Assembly (NCBI GenBank): GCA_913056125.1 | Contig: CAJXNC010000002.1 | Span: forward strand, 62,001 to 126,000 | Origin: an uncultured Altererythrobacter sp. | GTDB taxonomy: Bacteria > Pseudomonadota > Alphaproteobacteria > Sphingomonadales > Sphingomonadaceae | DNA: 64,000 nucleotides | Reading direction: 5' to 3' | Part shown: piece by piece, positions 57,380 to 64,000 of the stretch | Layout: each line of letters opens with the position of its first letter | How positions within the stretch are numbered: the first letter of the stretch is position 1 | Notes under the pieces: generated by a model | The model's database searches: none | What the model saw: the letters and a program-made list of their open reading frames with translations, nothing else | Told to the model about the DNA's origin: nothing | Translations under genes and position numbers: made by a program

Positions 57380-58866
57380 TACGCTACCTTGCCAACGGGA
57401 AGGGCGAGCTGCGCTTCCTCTTCCTTCTTGTCCGCCAGGTCGGTCAACGAAGTCGGGTAGTCACCAGTGAAGCAGGCATCGCAATATTGCGGGCATGTGC
57501 TGTCGCGGCCATCGAGACCGACCGCGCGGTAGAGCCCGTCGATCGACACGAAGGCGAGGCTGTCCGCCTTGATGAAGGCGCGCATCGCGGCAAGGTCCAT
57601 CCGGCCAGCCAGCAGCTTGGACCGTTCCGGCGTATCGACCCCGTAATAGCAGCCGTGGCCGGTGGGCGGGCTGGCAACGCGGAAATGGACTTCCTTGGCG
57701 CCCGCATCGCGCATCATCTCGACGATCTTCAAGCTGGTCGTGCCGCGCACGATGGAATCGTCGATCAGCACGATCTTCTTGCCCTCCACCAGCATGCGAT
57801 TGGCATTGTGCTTGCGCTTGACGCCGGCGTGGCGCGCGCCGTCGCTGGGTTGGATGAAGGTTCGCCCGACATAGTGAGAGCGGATGATCCCGAGTTCGAA
57901 GGGAATGCCCGATTCCTGCGAATAACCGATGGCTGCGGGGACGCCGCTATCGGGGACCGGCACCACGAGGTCGGCTTCGACCGGCTCCTCCTTGGCGAGT
58001 TCGATCCCGATATGCTTGCGCGATTCGTAGACCGAGCGCTTGTTGAAGATCGAATCCGGGCGGCTGAAATAGACATGCTCGAAAATGCAGGGGCGCGGGC
58101 GGCTTTCTCCGAAAGGGCGGTGCGAGCGCACCGTTCCGTCGAAATCGACTTCCACGAATTCGCCGGGATCGACCTGGCGCATGAACTCGGCACCGACCAC
58201 GTCGAGCGCAACAGTTTCGCTGGCGAAGACGATCGCATCGCCGAGCCTGCCCATGGCCAGCGGACGAATGCCGAGCGGGTCGCGGCATGCCATCATGCCG
58301 CGCGGCGTCATCACCACCAGTGCGTAGGCCCCTTCGACAAGGCGCAGTGCATCGACCAGCTTGTCCAGCATGGTGGGATAGCGGCTGGTGGCCACGAGGT
58401 GGATGATCACCTCCGTGTCGGAGGTCGACTGGAAGATGGCACCTTTTTCGACAAGCCCTTGCCGCAGGTGGCAGGCATTCGAGATATTGCCATTGTGGGC
58501 AACCGCGAAGCCGCCCGAGGCAAGATCGGCATAGAGTGGCTGAACGTTGCGCAGGCCTGCGCCGCCGGTGGTCGAATAGCGGACATGCCCGGCGGCCATG
58601 TGGCCCGGCAATTCGGCAATCGATTCCCCTGTAGAGAAGTTCTCCGCCACATGGCCCAGGCCCTTGCGGCTATAGAATTCGGTTCCGTCGAAGCTGGTGA
58701 TTCCCACCGCTTCCTGCCCCCGATGTTGCAAGGCATGCAGCCCGAGGGCGCAGGCTGCGGCCGCTTCATTCGCTCCGATCACGCCAAAGACGCCGCATTC
58801 CTCATGCAGCTTGTCGTCAGGCAGTTCTCCGGCGGCATCGAGAAATGGATGGGTAAAATTGTTCAT
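57379..58866 (-). CDS. purF: Amidophosphoribosyltransferase PurF
   Basis: The protein is 495 residues from ATG 58866. A 23-residue propeptide precedes the nucleophile Cys24 (EECGVFGVIG), as in the Bacillus-type enzyme that self-cleaves. The glutaminase core has QHRGQEAVGI and VAHNGNISN. The PRPP site is IVLIDDSIVRGTT. The 4Fe-4S cysteines are suggested by HGCYYGVDTP and CPQYCDACFTGDYP. It makes phosphoribosylamine, the first purine step. Confidence 0.97.
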   Translation of the reverse strand: MNNFTHPFLDAAGELPDDKLHEECGVFGVIGANEAAAACALGLHALQHRGQEAVGITSFDGTEFYSRKGLGHVAENFSTGESIAELPGHMAAGHVRYSTTGGAGLRNVQPLYADLASGGFAVAHNGNISNACHLRQGLVEKGAIFQSTSDTEVIIHLVATSRYPTMLDKLVDALRLVEGAYALVVMTPRGMMACRDPLGIRPLAMGRLGDAIVFASETVALDVVGAEFMRQVDPGEFVEVDFDGTVRSHRPFGESRPRPCIFEHVYFSRPDSIFNKRSVYESRKHIGIELAKEEPVEADLVVPVPDSGVPAAIGYSQESGIPFELGIIRSHYVGRTFIQPSDGARHAGVKRKHNANRMLVEGKKIVLIDDSIVRGTTSLKIVEMMRDAGAKEVHFRVASPPTGHGCYYGVDTPERSKLLAGRMDLAAMRAFIKADSLAFVSIDGLYRAVGLDGRDSTCPQYCDACFTGDYPTSLTDLADKKEEEAQLALPVGKVA

Positions 58867-59123
58867 GCGGGTAGCAGCAACTCGCAATGTGGTCCGGCGA
58901 GGCCTCCAATGGCAATCGCTCGGGGCAAAGACAAGGTGCCAGCCGGTCTTTGCGACGATTTTGTTACGAATGTTGCCATTTCTGCCGCTTTGGAGGCGAA
59001 GGAATTTTCGGAACCATCACGCTTGTTAGACGCTGGCTGCCGGACTAGGTGGTCAGGGGGTAGGTTCCAAAATTGACAGTACAACAGCCAGATAGCCCTA
59101 CTGCGGTAGCGAAGGCGGGAAGC

Positions 59124-60401
59124 ATGGGTGAAGGATCCCTGCTCGGCCGTCGTGCCATCTTGGAGCGTTTTACTTTCGCGCTCCCTCTGCTGACCATCTT
59201 TGTGTTCCTGATCCAGTATGCGATCGCCCGATCGCTGCACCCGCAGCCCTTCACCAATCTCAATATGATCAACCCGATGGTCGGGTCGTTCTTTGTCAAT
59301 GTCATTGCAGCACTGACCTATCGCGAATTTCGACGCATTCCCGGCACGAGGCGCTTTGCCTTCATCCTGCCGTCCTACATTGCGCCGGTACTGATCCTGT
59401 TTGCGGCGTTGCTCGGCCTGCGGCTTGGCTACAACAACTATGTCCTGCTGGCGGGCATCGGTACGGGCATCGCCTTCATGTATTTCATCAGCGCGGTACA
59501 GCGACCGACTTCGGGCAGGAAAATCTATTGCGTGCCCGGTGAGAAGACCAAGGAGCTTTCGGCAGAACTGGGCGTGCTCAACACGCAGATGTTGCACAGT
59601 CCGGACGAATTGATGCTGTGCGGTGATGGCGCCGTCGTAGCCGACTTGCGGCAAAACCTTGGCTCCGAATGGGAGCGCGGGATCGCCCATGCGGTGATCA
59701 ACGGCGTGCCTGTCTACAATGTAAAGCAATTGCGCGAATCGCTGACGGGCCGCGTGCAGATCGAAACGCTGTCGGAGAACTCCTTCGGCGCGCTTGTTCC
59801 CTCGCTCAGCTATTTGCTGCTCAAGCGGGCAATCGACTTGGTCCTTAGCCTGGTTGGACTGGTCGTGCTCGCCATACCGATGCTGATCATATCCCTGGCG
59901 ATCCGCGTCACATCGCCCGGACCGGCTTTGTACCGCCATCGCCGGGTCGGTTTTCGCGGCTGCGAGTTCGAGACGATCAAGTTCCGCACCATGTATTCGC
60001 GCGTGCAGGATGATGGCGACGTGGAGAGCCAGAAGACCCGGGCGAATGACACCCGGATCACGCCCGTGGGAAGGTTCCTGCGCAAGACGCGGCTCGACGA
60101 ATTGCCGCAGCTCATCAATGTCGTGCGCGGAGAAATGAGCCTGATCGGTCCGCGTCCCGAGGCCTTGGCCCTGTCGCGCTGGTATGACGACCATCTCGAT
60201 TTCTACGAATACCGCCATGTGGTGCGACCGGGGATCACAGGCTGGGCGCAGGTCAATCAGGGCCACGTGACCGAGCTCGAGGACGTCTATCTCAAGCTGC
60301 AATACGACTTCTATTACATCAAGAATGTCTCGGGCTGGCTCGACCTGCTGATTGCTCTGCGCACGCTGGGCGTAATGGTGAGTTTCCACGGCGCGCGGTG
60401 A
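59124..60401 (+). CDS. Exopolysaccharide polyprenyl-phosphate glycosylphosphotransferase
   Basis: The protein is 425 residues from the ATG at 59124 (GCGGGAAGC ahead); a TTG at 59073 would add 17. Four to five helices ([36 protein letters not shown] and others) lead to a C-terminal Bac_transf domain beginning [20 protein letters not shown]. It contains the membrane re-entrant helix, [35 protein letters not shown] and MSLIGPRPE (Asp-Glu and Arg-Pro motifs). It transfers the first sugar-phosphate to undecaprenyl phosphate for EPS or capsule synthesis. Confidence 0.92.
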   Translation: MGEGSLLGRRAILERFTFALPLLTIFVFLIQYAIARSLHPQPFTNLNMINPMVGSFFVNVIAALTYREFRRIPGTRRFAFILPSYIAPVLILFAALLGLRLGYNNYVLLAGIGTGIAFMYFISAVQRPTSGRKIYCVPGEKTKELSAELGVLNTQMLHSPDELMLCGDGAVVADLRQNLGSEWERGIAHAVINGVPVYNVKQLRESLTGRVQIETLSENSFGALVPSLSYLLLKRAIDLVLSLVGLVVLAIPMLIISLAIRVTSPGPALYRHRRVGFRGCEFETIKFRTMYSRVQDDGDVESQKTRANDTRITPVGRFLRKTRLDELPQLINVVRGEMSLIGPRPEALALSRWYDDHLDFYEYRHVVRPGITGWAQVNQGHVTELEDVYLKLQYDFYYIKNVSGWLDLLIALRTLGVMVSFHGAR

Positions 60402-60432
60402 GGCGCTTTCGGGCTTTTCTATGCAGGTAAAA

Positions 60433-60509
60433 TGGTCGGGGAGAGAGGATTCGAACCTCCGGCCCCTGCCTCCCGAAGACAGTGCTCTACCAGGCTGAGC
60501 TACTCCCCG
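60433..60509 (-). tRNA. tRNA-Pro (CGG)
   Basis: On the minus strand the acceptor CGGGGAG pairs with CTCCCCG, with D-arm GCTC/GAGC and an anticodon stem CTGTC/GGCAG around loop TTCGGGA (anticodon CGG). The T-arm GGAGG/CCTCT contains TTCGAAT, and the CCA is encoded at the 3' end. The tRNA reads CCG proline codons. It lies between two EPS genes that read the opposite way. Confidence 0.97.
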
Positions 60510-60552
60510 ACCGGAACCTCGCGCCAAACGGCGGTCCGGAGGCAGGCGCGTG

Positions 60553-60581
60553 CCTATAGAGAGCAAGATTTGCACATGCAA
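60553..60581 (-). promoter_or_regulatory. Sigma-70-type promoter of tRNA-Pro
   Basis: On the minus strand TTGCAT (60581-60576) and TATAGG (60558-60553) are separated by exactly 17 bp. They lie about 44 bp before the mature tRNA 5' end, giving a leader of about 35-40 bases. The spacing and hexamers fit a housekeeping promoter. Confidence 0.65.
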
Positions 60582-60731
60582 GGAGGTAATCGCGCAGTTC
60601 TTGCCTTGGCTGTCGAAGCGGGGCCGGGTGGCTCGCAAGAGGCTCTGACAGGGGGCTGCCGATATCGCAGTGAAGACCTTCTGCGGGATTTGATTTGGGC
60701 CTCTTGGCGGCTTCGTTGTAAGGGATAGGAT

Positions 60732-62117
60732 GTGAGTGAGGGCAATTCCAATGTCAGCTGGTTGAAGCATGATCGCGCTGGTGCGCAACCGGCGCCTGGC
60801 TTTGCAGTGACAAAGGACGACTTGGCTTTTCTTGAGGCACTCGGCGTCCGCGCGCGCCAATACTGGAAGCTGCTGCTCGGCATCCTTGCGTTATCGCTTG
60901 CCGCAGGTGTCGCAGCTTCTCTGCTCATGCCCGAGTCCTATCGGGCAATGGCGCGGATGGAGGTCTCGCAGCAGGCGGCGCTCGCCAGCGATCCGGCCAA
61001 TGTCTCGATGGATGATGTCGAGCGTCAGCGTGTCTACCTGCAAACGCAATACGAGTTGATGCGCACTCCCTCGCTGGCGGAAAGCGTGACCGAAGCGCTC
61101 GACCTGCAAAGTGATCCTGCATTCCTTGCCGCACATGGACTGGGTGAAAATACGGAGGAGGACATCGCGTCGGTCCTGATCGAGGGGATTGTGGTCGAAC
61201 CGGTGGCCGATAGCGCGCTGGTCGATATCGGGTTCGTCAGTCCCGATCCGCTTGTCGCGATGAATGTCGCCAATGGCTGGGTCGAACAGTTCGTCATCGC
61301 CAGCCGCGAGCGCCGCACCCGCTCGATGACCGGCGAGCGCGCCAATCTCGAGAACAGGGTCGCCGCCTTGCGCGCCGAGATCGAGGAGGCCGAGATGGAA
61401 CTGATCGCCTATGCGGCGGATCGCGGCCTGCTCGGCAATGAGGCCGAGGCGACAAGCATTGCCGACCGCACGATCGGCCAGCAATTGGTGCTTGCCGAGC
61501 TGGAGCAGGCCAACGCCGATCTTGCAAGTGCCACGGCAGCGCGGATCGCCGCGCAGAGCGCCTTGGCCGCCGGTACCGGCGCGGCGCGCGAGCGCACCAG
61601 CACCAATGTCGCTGCCTTGCGCCAGCGCCGCACAGAGCTGGAGGGCGAAGTGGCGGAGCTCTCTTCCCGGTTCGGCGATGCCTATCCGCCGCTGGTCGGG
61701 CTGCGCGATGAAATCGCTGCGATCGACGAACAGGTTGACGATGCCGAGATCGCCACTTCGGAAAGTCTCGATGCCGATTTCAGGGCTGCGCAGGCGCGCG
61801 AGAACCTGCTCCGCAGTCGCGTCGACGACCTGCGCGAGCAAGTCGTCATCCAGCGAGAGGACTCGCTGCAATACAATATCCTCGAACGCGAGGTGGAAGA
61901 GCGCCGCACCCTGTACGATGCCTTGTTGAGCCGTTTGCGGGAAATGTCCCTTGTGGAGGTCGGCGCCGATCCGGTTTCCCTTGTCGAGCCTGCCAGGGTT
62001 CCCCTCGAACCCTATTCGCCCAACTGGCTGTTCAACCTTGCCGTCGCTTTCGGCCTAGGTCTCCTGATAGCGGCAGGAGCGCTCGTATTCCTTGCCCTGC
62101 GCCCGATAAGGAGCTGA
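60732..62117 (+). CDS. Wzz/GumC-type chain-length determinant protein
   Basis: The 461-residue protein starts GTG at 60732. It has a helix near 47-67 (LLLGILALSLAAGVAASLL) after a Trp/Lys-rich N-terminus, a Wzz domain (YRAMARMEVSQQAALA), a long coiled coil (about 190-390) and a second helix near the C-terminus (LFNLAVAFGLGLLIAAGALV) ending at FLALRPIRS. No Walker A motif is present, so there is no fused tyrosine kinase. It controls polysaccharide chain length and export at the inner membrane. It is 330 bp after the glycosylphosphotransferase, across the tRNA. Confidence 0.9.
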   Translation: MSEGNSNVSWLKHDRAGAQPAPGFAVTKDDLAFLEALGVRARQYWKLLLGILALSLAAGVAASLLMPESYRAMARMEVSQQAALASDPANVSMDDVERQRVYLQTQYELMRTPSLAESVTEALDLQSDPAFLAAHGLGENTEEDIASVLIEGIVVEPVADSALVDIGFVSPDPLVAMNVANGWVEQFVIASRERRTRSMTGERANLENRVAALRAEIEEAEMELIAYAADRGLLGNEAEATSIADRTIGQQLVLAELEQANADLASATAARIAAQSALAAGTGAARERTSTNVAALRQRRTELEGEVAELSSRFGDAYPPLVGLRDEIAAIDEQVDDAEIATSESLDADFRAAQARENLLRSRVDDLREQVVIQREDSLQYNILEREVEERRTLYDALLSRLREMSLVEVGADPVSLVEPARVPLEPYSPNWLFNLAVAFGLGLLIAAGALVFLALRPIRS

Positions 62118-62198
62118 CATTGACTGCAGCCATCGCCGTTGTTGGAAGCTGTGGCGACAGGCTGGAATCGGGACCGGGGCGATGATAGCCCTGACCTC

Positions 62199-63125
62199 AT
62201 GAGCGCAGACCATCCAGAACAGCAATATCTCGACCTGATGCGCCGCATCTGGGCGGAGGGGGACCAACGCGTGGACCGGACCGGCGTGGGCACGCGCTCG
62301 ATATTCGGCGCCATGCTGCGTTTCGACCTTGGCGGGGACAATATCCCGCTGCTCACCACCAAGCGTGTCTTTTGGAAGGCTGCGGCGCGAGAGATGCTGT
62401 GGTTCCTCACCGGCGACACCAATATCCGCCCGCTCGTGCTGCAGGATGTGAAGATCTGGAACGAGTGGCCGCATGCGAAATACGTCTCTGCGACAGGTGA
62501 CGAGATCTCGCTGGAAGGCTTTGTCGCGCGCATCGCTGCGGACGAGGCCTTTGCGAAGCAATGGGGCGATCTTGGCCCGGTCTATGGCAAGCAATGGGTC
62601 AATTGGGACACTTACGTCTATGGGCCGGACGGCAAGTACACCAAGGGGCCGGGCATCAACCAGGTCGCGCAGGTGGTCGAGAGCCTGACCAACAATCCGG
62701 GCAGCCGCCGTCACATCATCGAAGGGTGGAACGTTGCCGAGCTCGACCGCATGGCGCTGCCGCCCTGCCACAAGACCTACCAGTTCCACGTCGCCGGCAA
62801 CCGACTCAATTGTCTGCTCTACCAGCGCAGCTGCGACGTCGCGCTGGGCCTGCCCTTCAACCTGTTCGGCGCGAGCATGCTGACCCGGATGATGGCGCAG
62901 CAGGTCGGGCTTGAGCCAGGCGAACTGGTCTGGACCGGTGGCGATACACATCTCTACCTCAACCACGAACATTTGGTGGAGGAACAGCTTTCGCGGGAAC
63001 CGGAAGGCGCGCCAAAACTTGCAATCAAGAGGAGGCCACCCTCGATCTTCGAATATGCGATCGAGGACTTCGAGGTCTATGATTACGCGCCGCAGGGCGT
63101 GATCCGGGCTCCTGTCGCCGTCTGA
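62199..63125 (+). CDS. thyA: Thymidylate synthase
   Basis: The protein is 308 residues from ATG 62199 (MSADHPEQQYLDLMRR). RTGVGTRSIFG, the catalytic ALPPCHKTYQFHV (Cys), QRSCDVALGLPFN and THLYLNHEH are all in place. A lineage-typical insertion (VYGPDGKYTKGPGINQV) follows GPVYGKQW. It makes dTMP from dUMP with methylene-tetrahydrofolate. It follows the Wzz gene by 81 bp. Confidence 0.97.
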   Translation: MSADHPEQQYLDLMRRIWAEGDQRVDRTGVGTRSIFGAMLRFDLGGDNIPLLTTKRVFWKAAAREMLWFLTGDTNIRPLVLQDVKIWNEWPHAKYVSATGDEISLEGFVARIAADEAFAKQWGDLGPVYGKQWVNWDTYVYGPDGKYTKGPGINQVAQVVESLTNNPGSRRHIIEGWNVAELDRMALPPCHKTYQFHVAGNRLNCLLYQRSCDVALGLPFNLFGASMLTRMMAQQVGLEPGELVWTGGDTHLYLNHEHLVEEQLSREPEGAPKLAIKRRPPSIFEYAIEDFEVYDYAPQGVIRAPVAV

Positions 63126-63189
63126 TTGACGGTTGCCAGTGAAACTAATATGATTACGCCAAATTAGAACATCCTTTCGGGAGAAGGAT

Positions 63190-64000
63190 ATGGCACAAGG
63201 AAGCGACCAGGCAGGTGCGAACCGTCCGCGCCTCTCGCTTCACGTGCCCGAACCGCGCTTCCGGCCCGGCGACGATGCCGATTTCTCCCATCTCGAAATT
63301 CCCGAAGCAGGCGCGCAGACACGGCCCGACGAGGCTTGCGGGGCCGGGGAGACCTGGCCGCTCTGCACGGACCTCATCCGGGTGTTGGGAGATGATAACC
63401 AGGCGCACGGGGCCTGGGATCCGCGCCTGAACCCTGACCAGCTGCGCGAGATGCTGCGCGACATGGCGCTGGTGCGCGCCTTCGATGCGCGCATGTACCG
63501 CGCCCAGCGGCAGGGCAAGACCAGCTTCTACCTCAAATGCACTGGTGAGGAGGCGACCTCGATTGCAGCCACGCATGCGGTGGATTTCGAGGACATGATC
63601 TTCCCCTCCTACCGCCAGCAGGGCTGCCTGATCGCGCGCGACTACCCGCTGGTGGAGATGGTCAACCAGATCTACTCGAACCGGGCGGACAAGCTGAAAG
63701 GACGGCAATTGCCGATCCTCTATTCGGCCAAATCGGTCAATTTCTTCTCTATCTCGGGCAATCTCGCAACGCAGCTTCCGCAGGCGACCGGCTTCGCCAT
63801 GGCCAGCGCGATCAAGCACGATAGCAAGATCGCCATCGGCTGGGTGGGCGAGGGCTCGACCGCGGAAGGCGACTTCCATTCCGCGCTGACCTTTGCCGCA
63901 GTCTACAACGCGCCCGTCATCATCAACGTGGTCAACAACCAATGGGCCATTTCGAGCTTCTCGGGCTTTGCCGGGGCCGAACGCACGACCTTCGCCGCCC
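63190..64000 (+). CDS. Branched-chain 2-oxoacid dehydrogenase E1 alpha subunit (3' truncated by window)
   Basis: The ATG at 63190 follows GGGAGAAGGAT, and the frame is open to the window edge (270 codons). The N-terminal ~75 residues are less conserved. The TPP-dependent E1 alpha core has LVRAFDARMYRAQRQGKTSF, TGEEATSIAA, PSYRQQGCLIARDYPL, and the TPP motif GEGSTAEGDFH...VVNNQWAISS. RGKQMP-type lysine loop residues and a SAKSVNFFSISGNLATQLPQA segment are typical of BCKDH rather than pyruvate dehydrogenase. The beta subunit should follow beyond the window. Confidence 0.92.
   Translation, partial: MAQGSDQAGANRPRLSLHVPEPRFRPGDDADFSHLEIPEAGAQTRPDEACGAGETWPLCTDLIRVLGDDNQAHGAWDPRLNPDQLREMLRDMALVRAFDARMYRAQRQGKTSFYLKCTGEEATSIAATHAVDFEDMIFPSYRQQGCLIARDYPLVEMVNQIYSNRADKLKGRQLPILYSAKSVNFFSISGNLATQLPQATGFAMASAIKHDSKIAIGWVGEGSTAEGDFHSALTFAAVYNAPVIINVVNNQWAISSFSGFAGAERTTFAA

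Noticed and set aside
57310-59076. 588-codon plus-strand open frame over purF
   Set aside because: purF with Cys24, PRPP motif and Fe-S cysteines is clearly the real gene.

Overview
The window is a GC-rich, gene-dense chromosomal segment of an aerobic alphaproteobacterium. The protein set (SigF/NrsF sigma system, sdhCDA, korAB, BamD, TonB-dependent receptor, several PilZ proteins, Flp pilins and a conserved sphingomonad-type unknown) fits Sphingomonadales, probably Erythrobacteraceae. That placement is inferred from protein character, not from a marker gene. There is no rRNA operon, CRISPR array, transposase or integrase. One tRNA gene, tRNA-Pro(CGG), is present.

Layout: 1-2707 holds the end of an EAL-PilZ c-di-GMP protein and lepA. 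2708-5814 is a visibly AT-richer block with a two-gene overlapping unit: a DUF262/DUF1524 (HNH) protein and an AlbA_2/Schlafen-type ATP-binding protein. This is the best candidate for an under-described (defence-like) system. 5815-9415 holds a conserved unknown and two orphan Flp pilin genes on either side of a large exported protein. 9514-12938 is a small divergent cassette of an O-methyltransferase, a CmcJ/NvfI-type oxygenase and an MFS transporter. 13107-19358 carries bamD, a PilZ protein and a tightly packed recN - two paralogous small membrane proteins - lipoprotein - ligA run. 19360-24403 has a membrane protein/XRE regulator pair with three operator-like palindromes, then an MFS transporter, a DUF2946-like protein and a copper-type TonB receptor.

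24412-28637 is a five-gene minus-strand run: SDR, prmA, DUF2459, CE15 esterase and a signal-peptidase-like lipoprotein lacking the usual catalytic lysine. 28789-31465 is sdhCDA, without sdhB nearby. 31509-36654 holds an acetyltransferase, a C13 caspase-like protease, a cyclophilin, CreD and an FMN-dependent 2-hydroxyacid oxidase. 36682-40244 carries two divergent regulatory units: SigF-NrsF, with a good SigF-type promoter in front, and BlaI plus an M56 protease whose sensor domain is not a penicillin-binding domain. 40258-44880 holds a metalloprotease, 3-hydroxybutyrate dehydrogenase, a cytochrome c lipoprotein and a TIR-TPR membrane protein.

45069-49032 carries guaB, a YciI-like protein, an RsmB-type methyltransferase, a TPR protein and rppH. 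49178-52461 is korA - DUF6572-like - korB. 52617-56227 is ydjM-like - photolyase - cyclopropane synthase. 56215-58866 holds a PilZ protein, an SDR and purF. 59124-62117 has an exopolysaccharide glycosyl-phosphotransferase, tRNA-Pro and a Wzz/GumC chain-length protein. The window closes with thyA and the start of a branched-chain 2-oxoacid dehydrogenase E1 alpha gene. Start codons were chosen by eye from Shine-Dalgarno position, signal peptides and family length, and several (noted) remain open.
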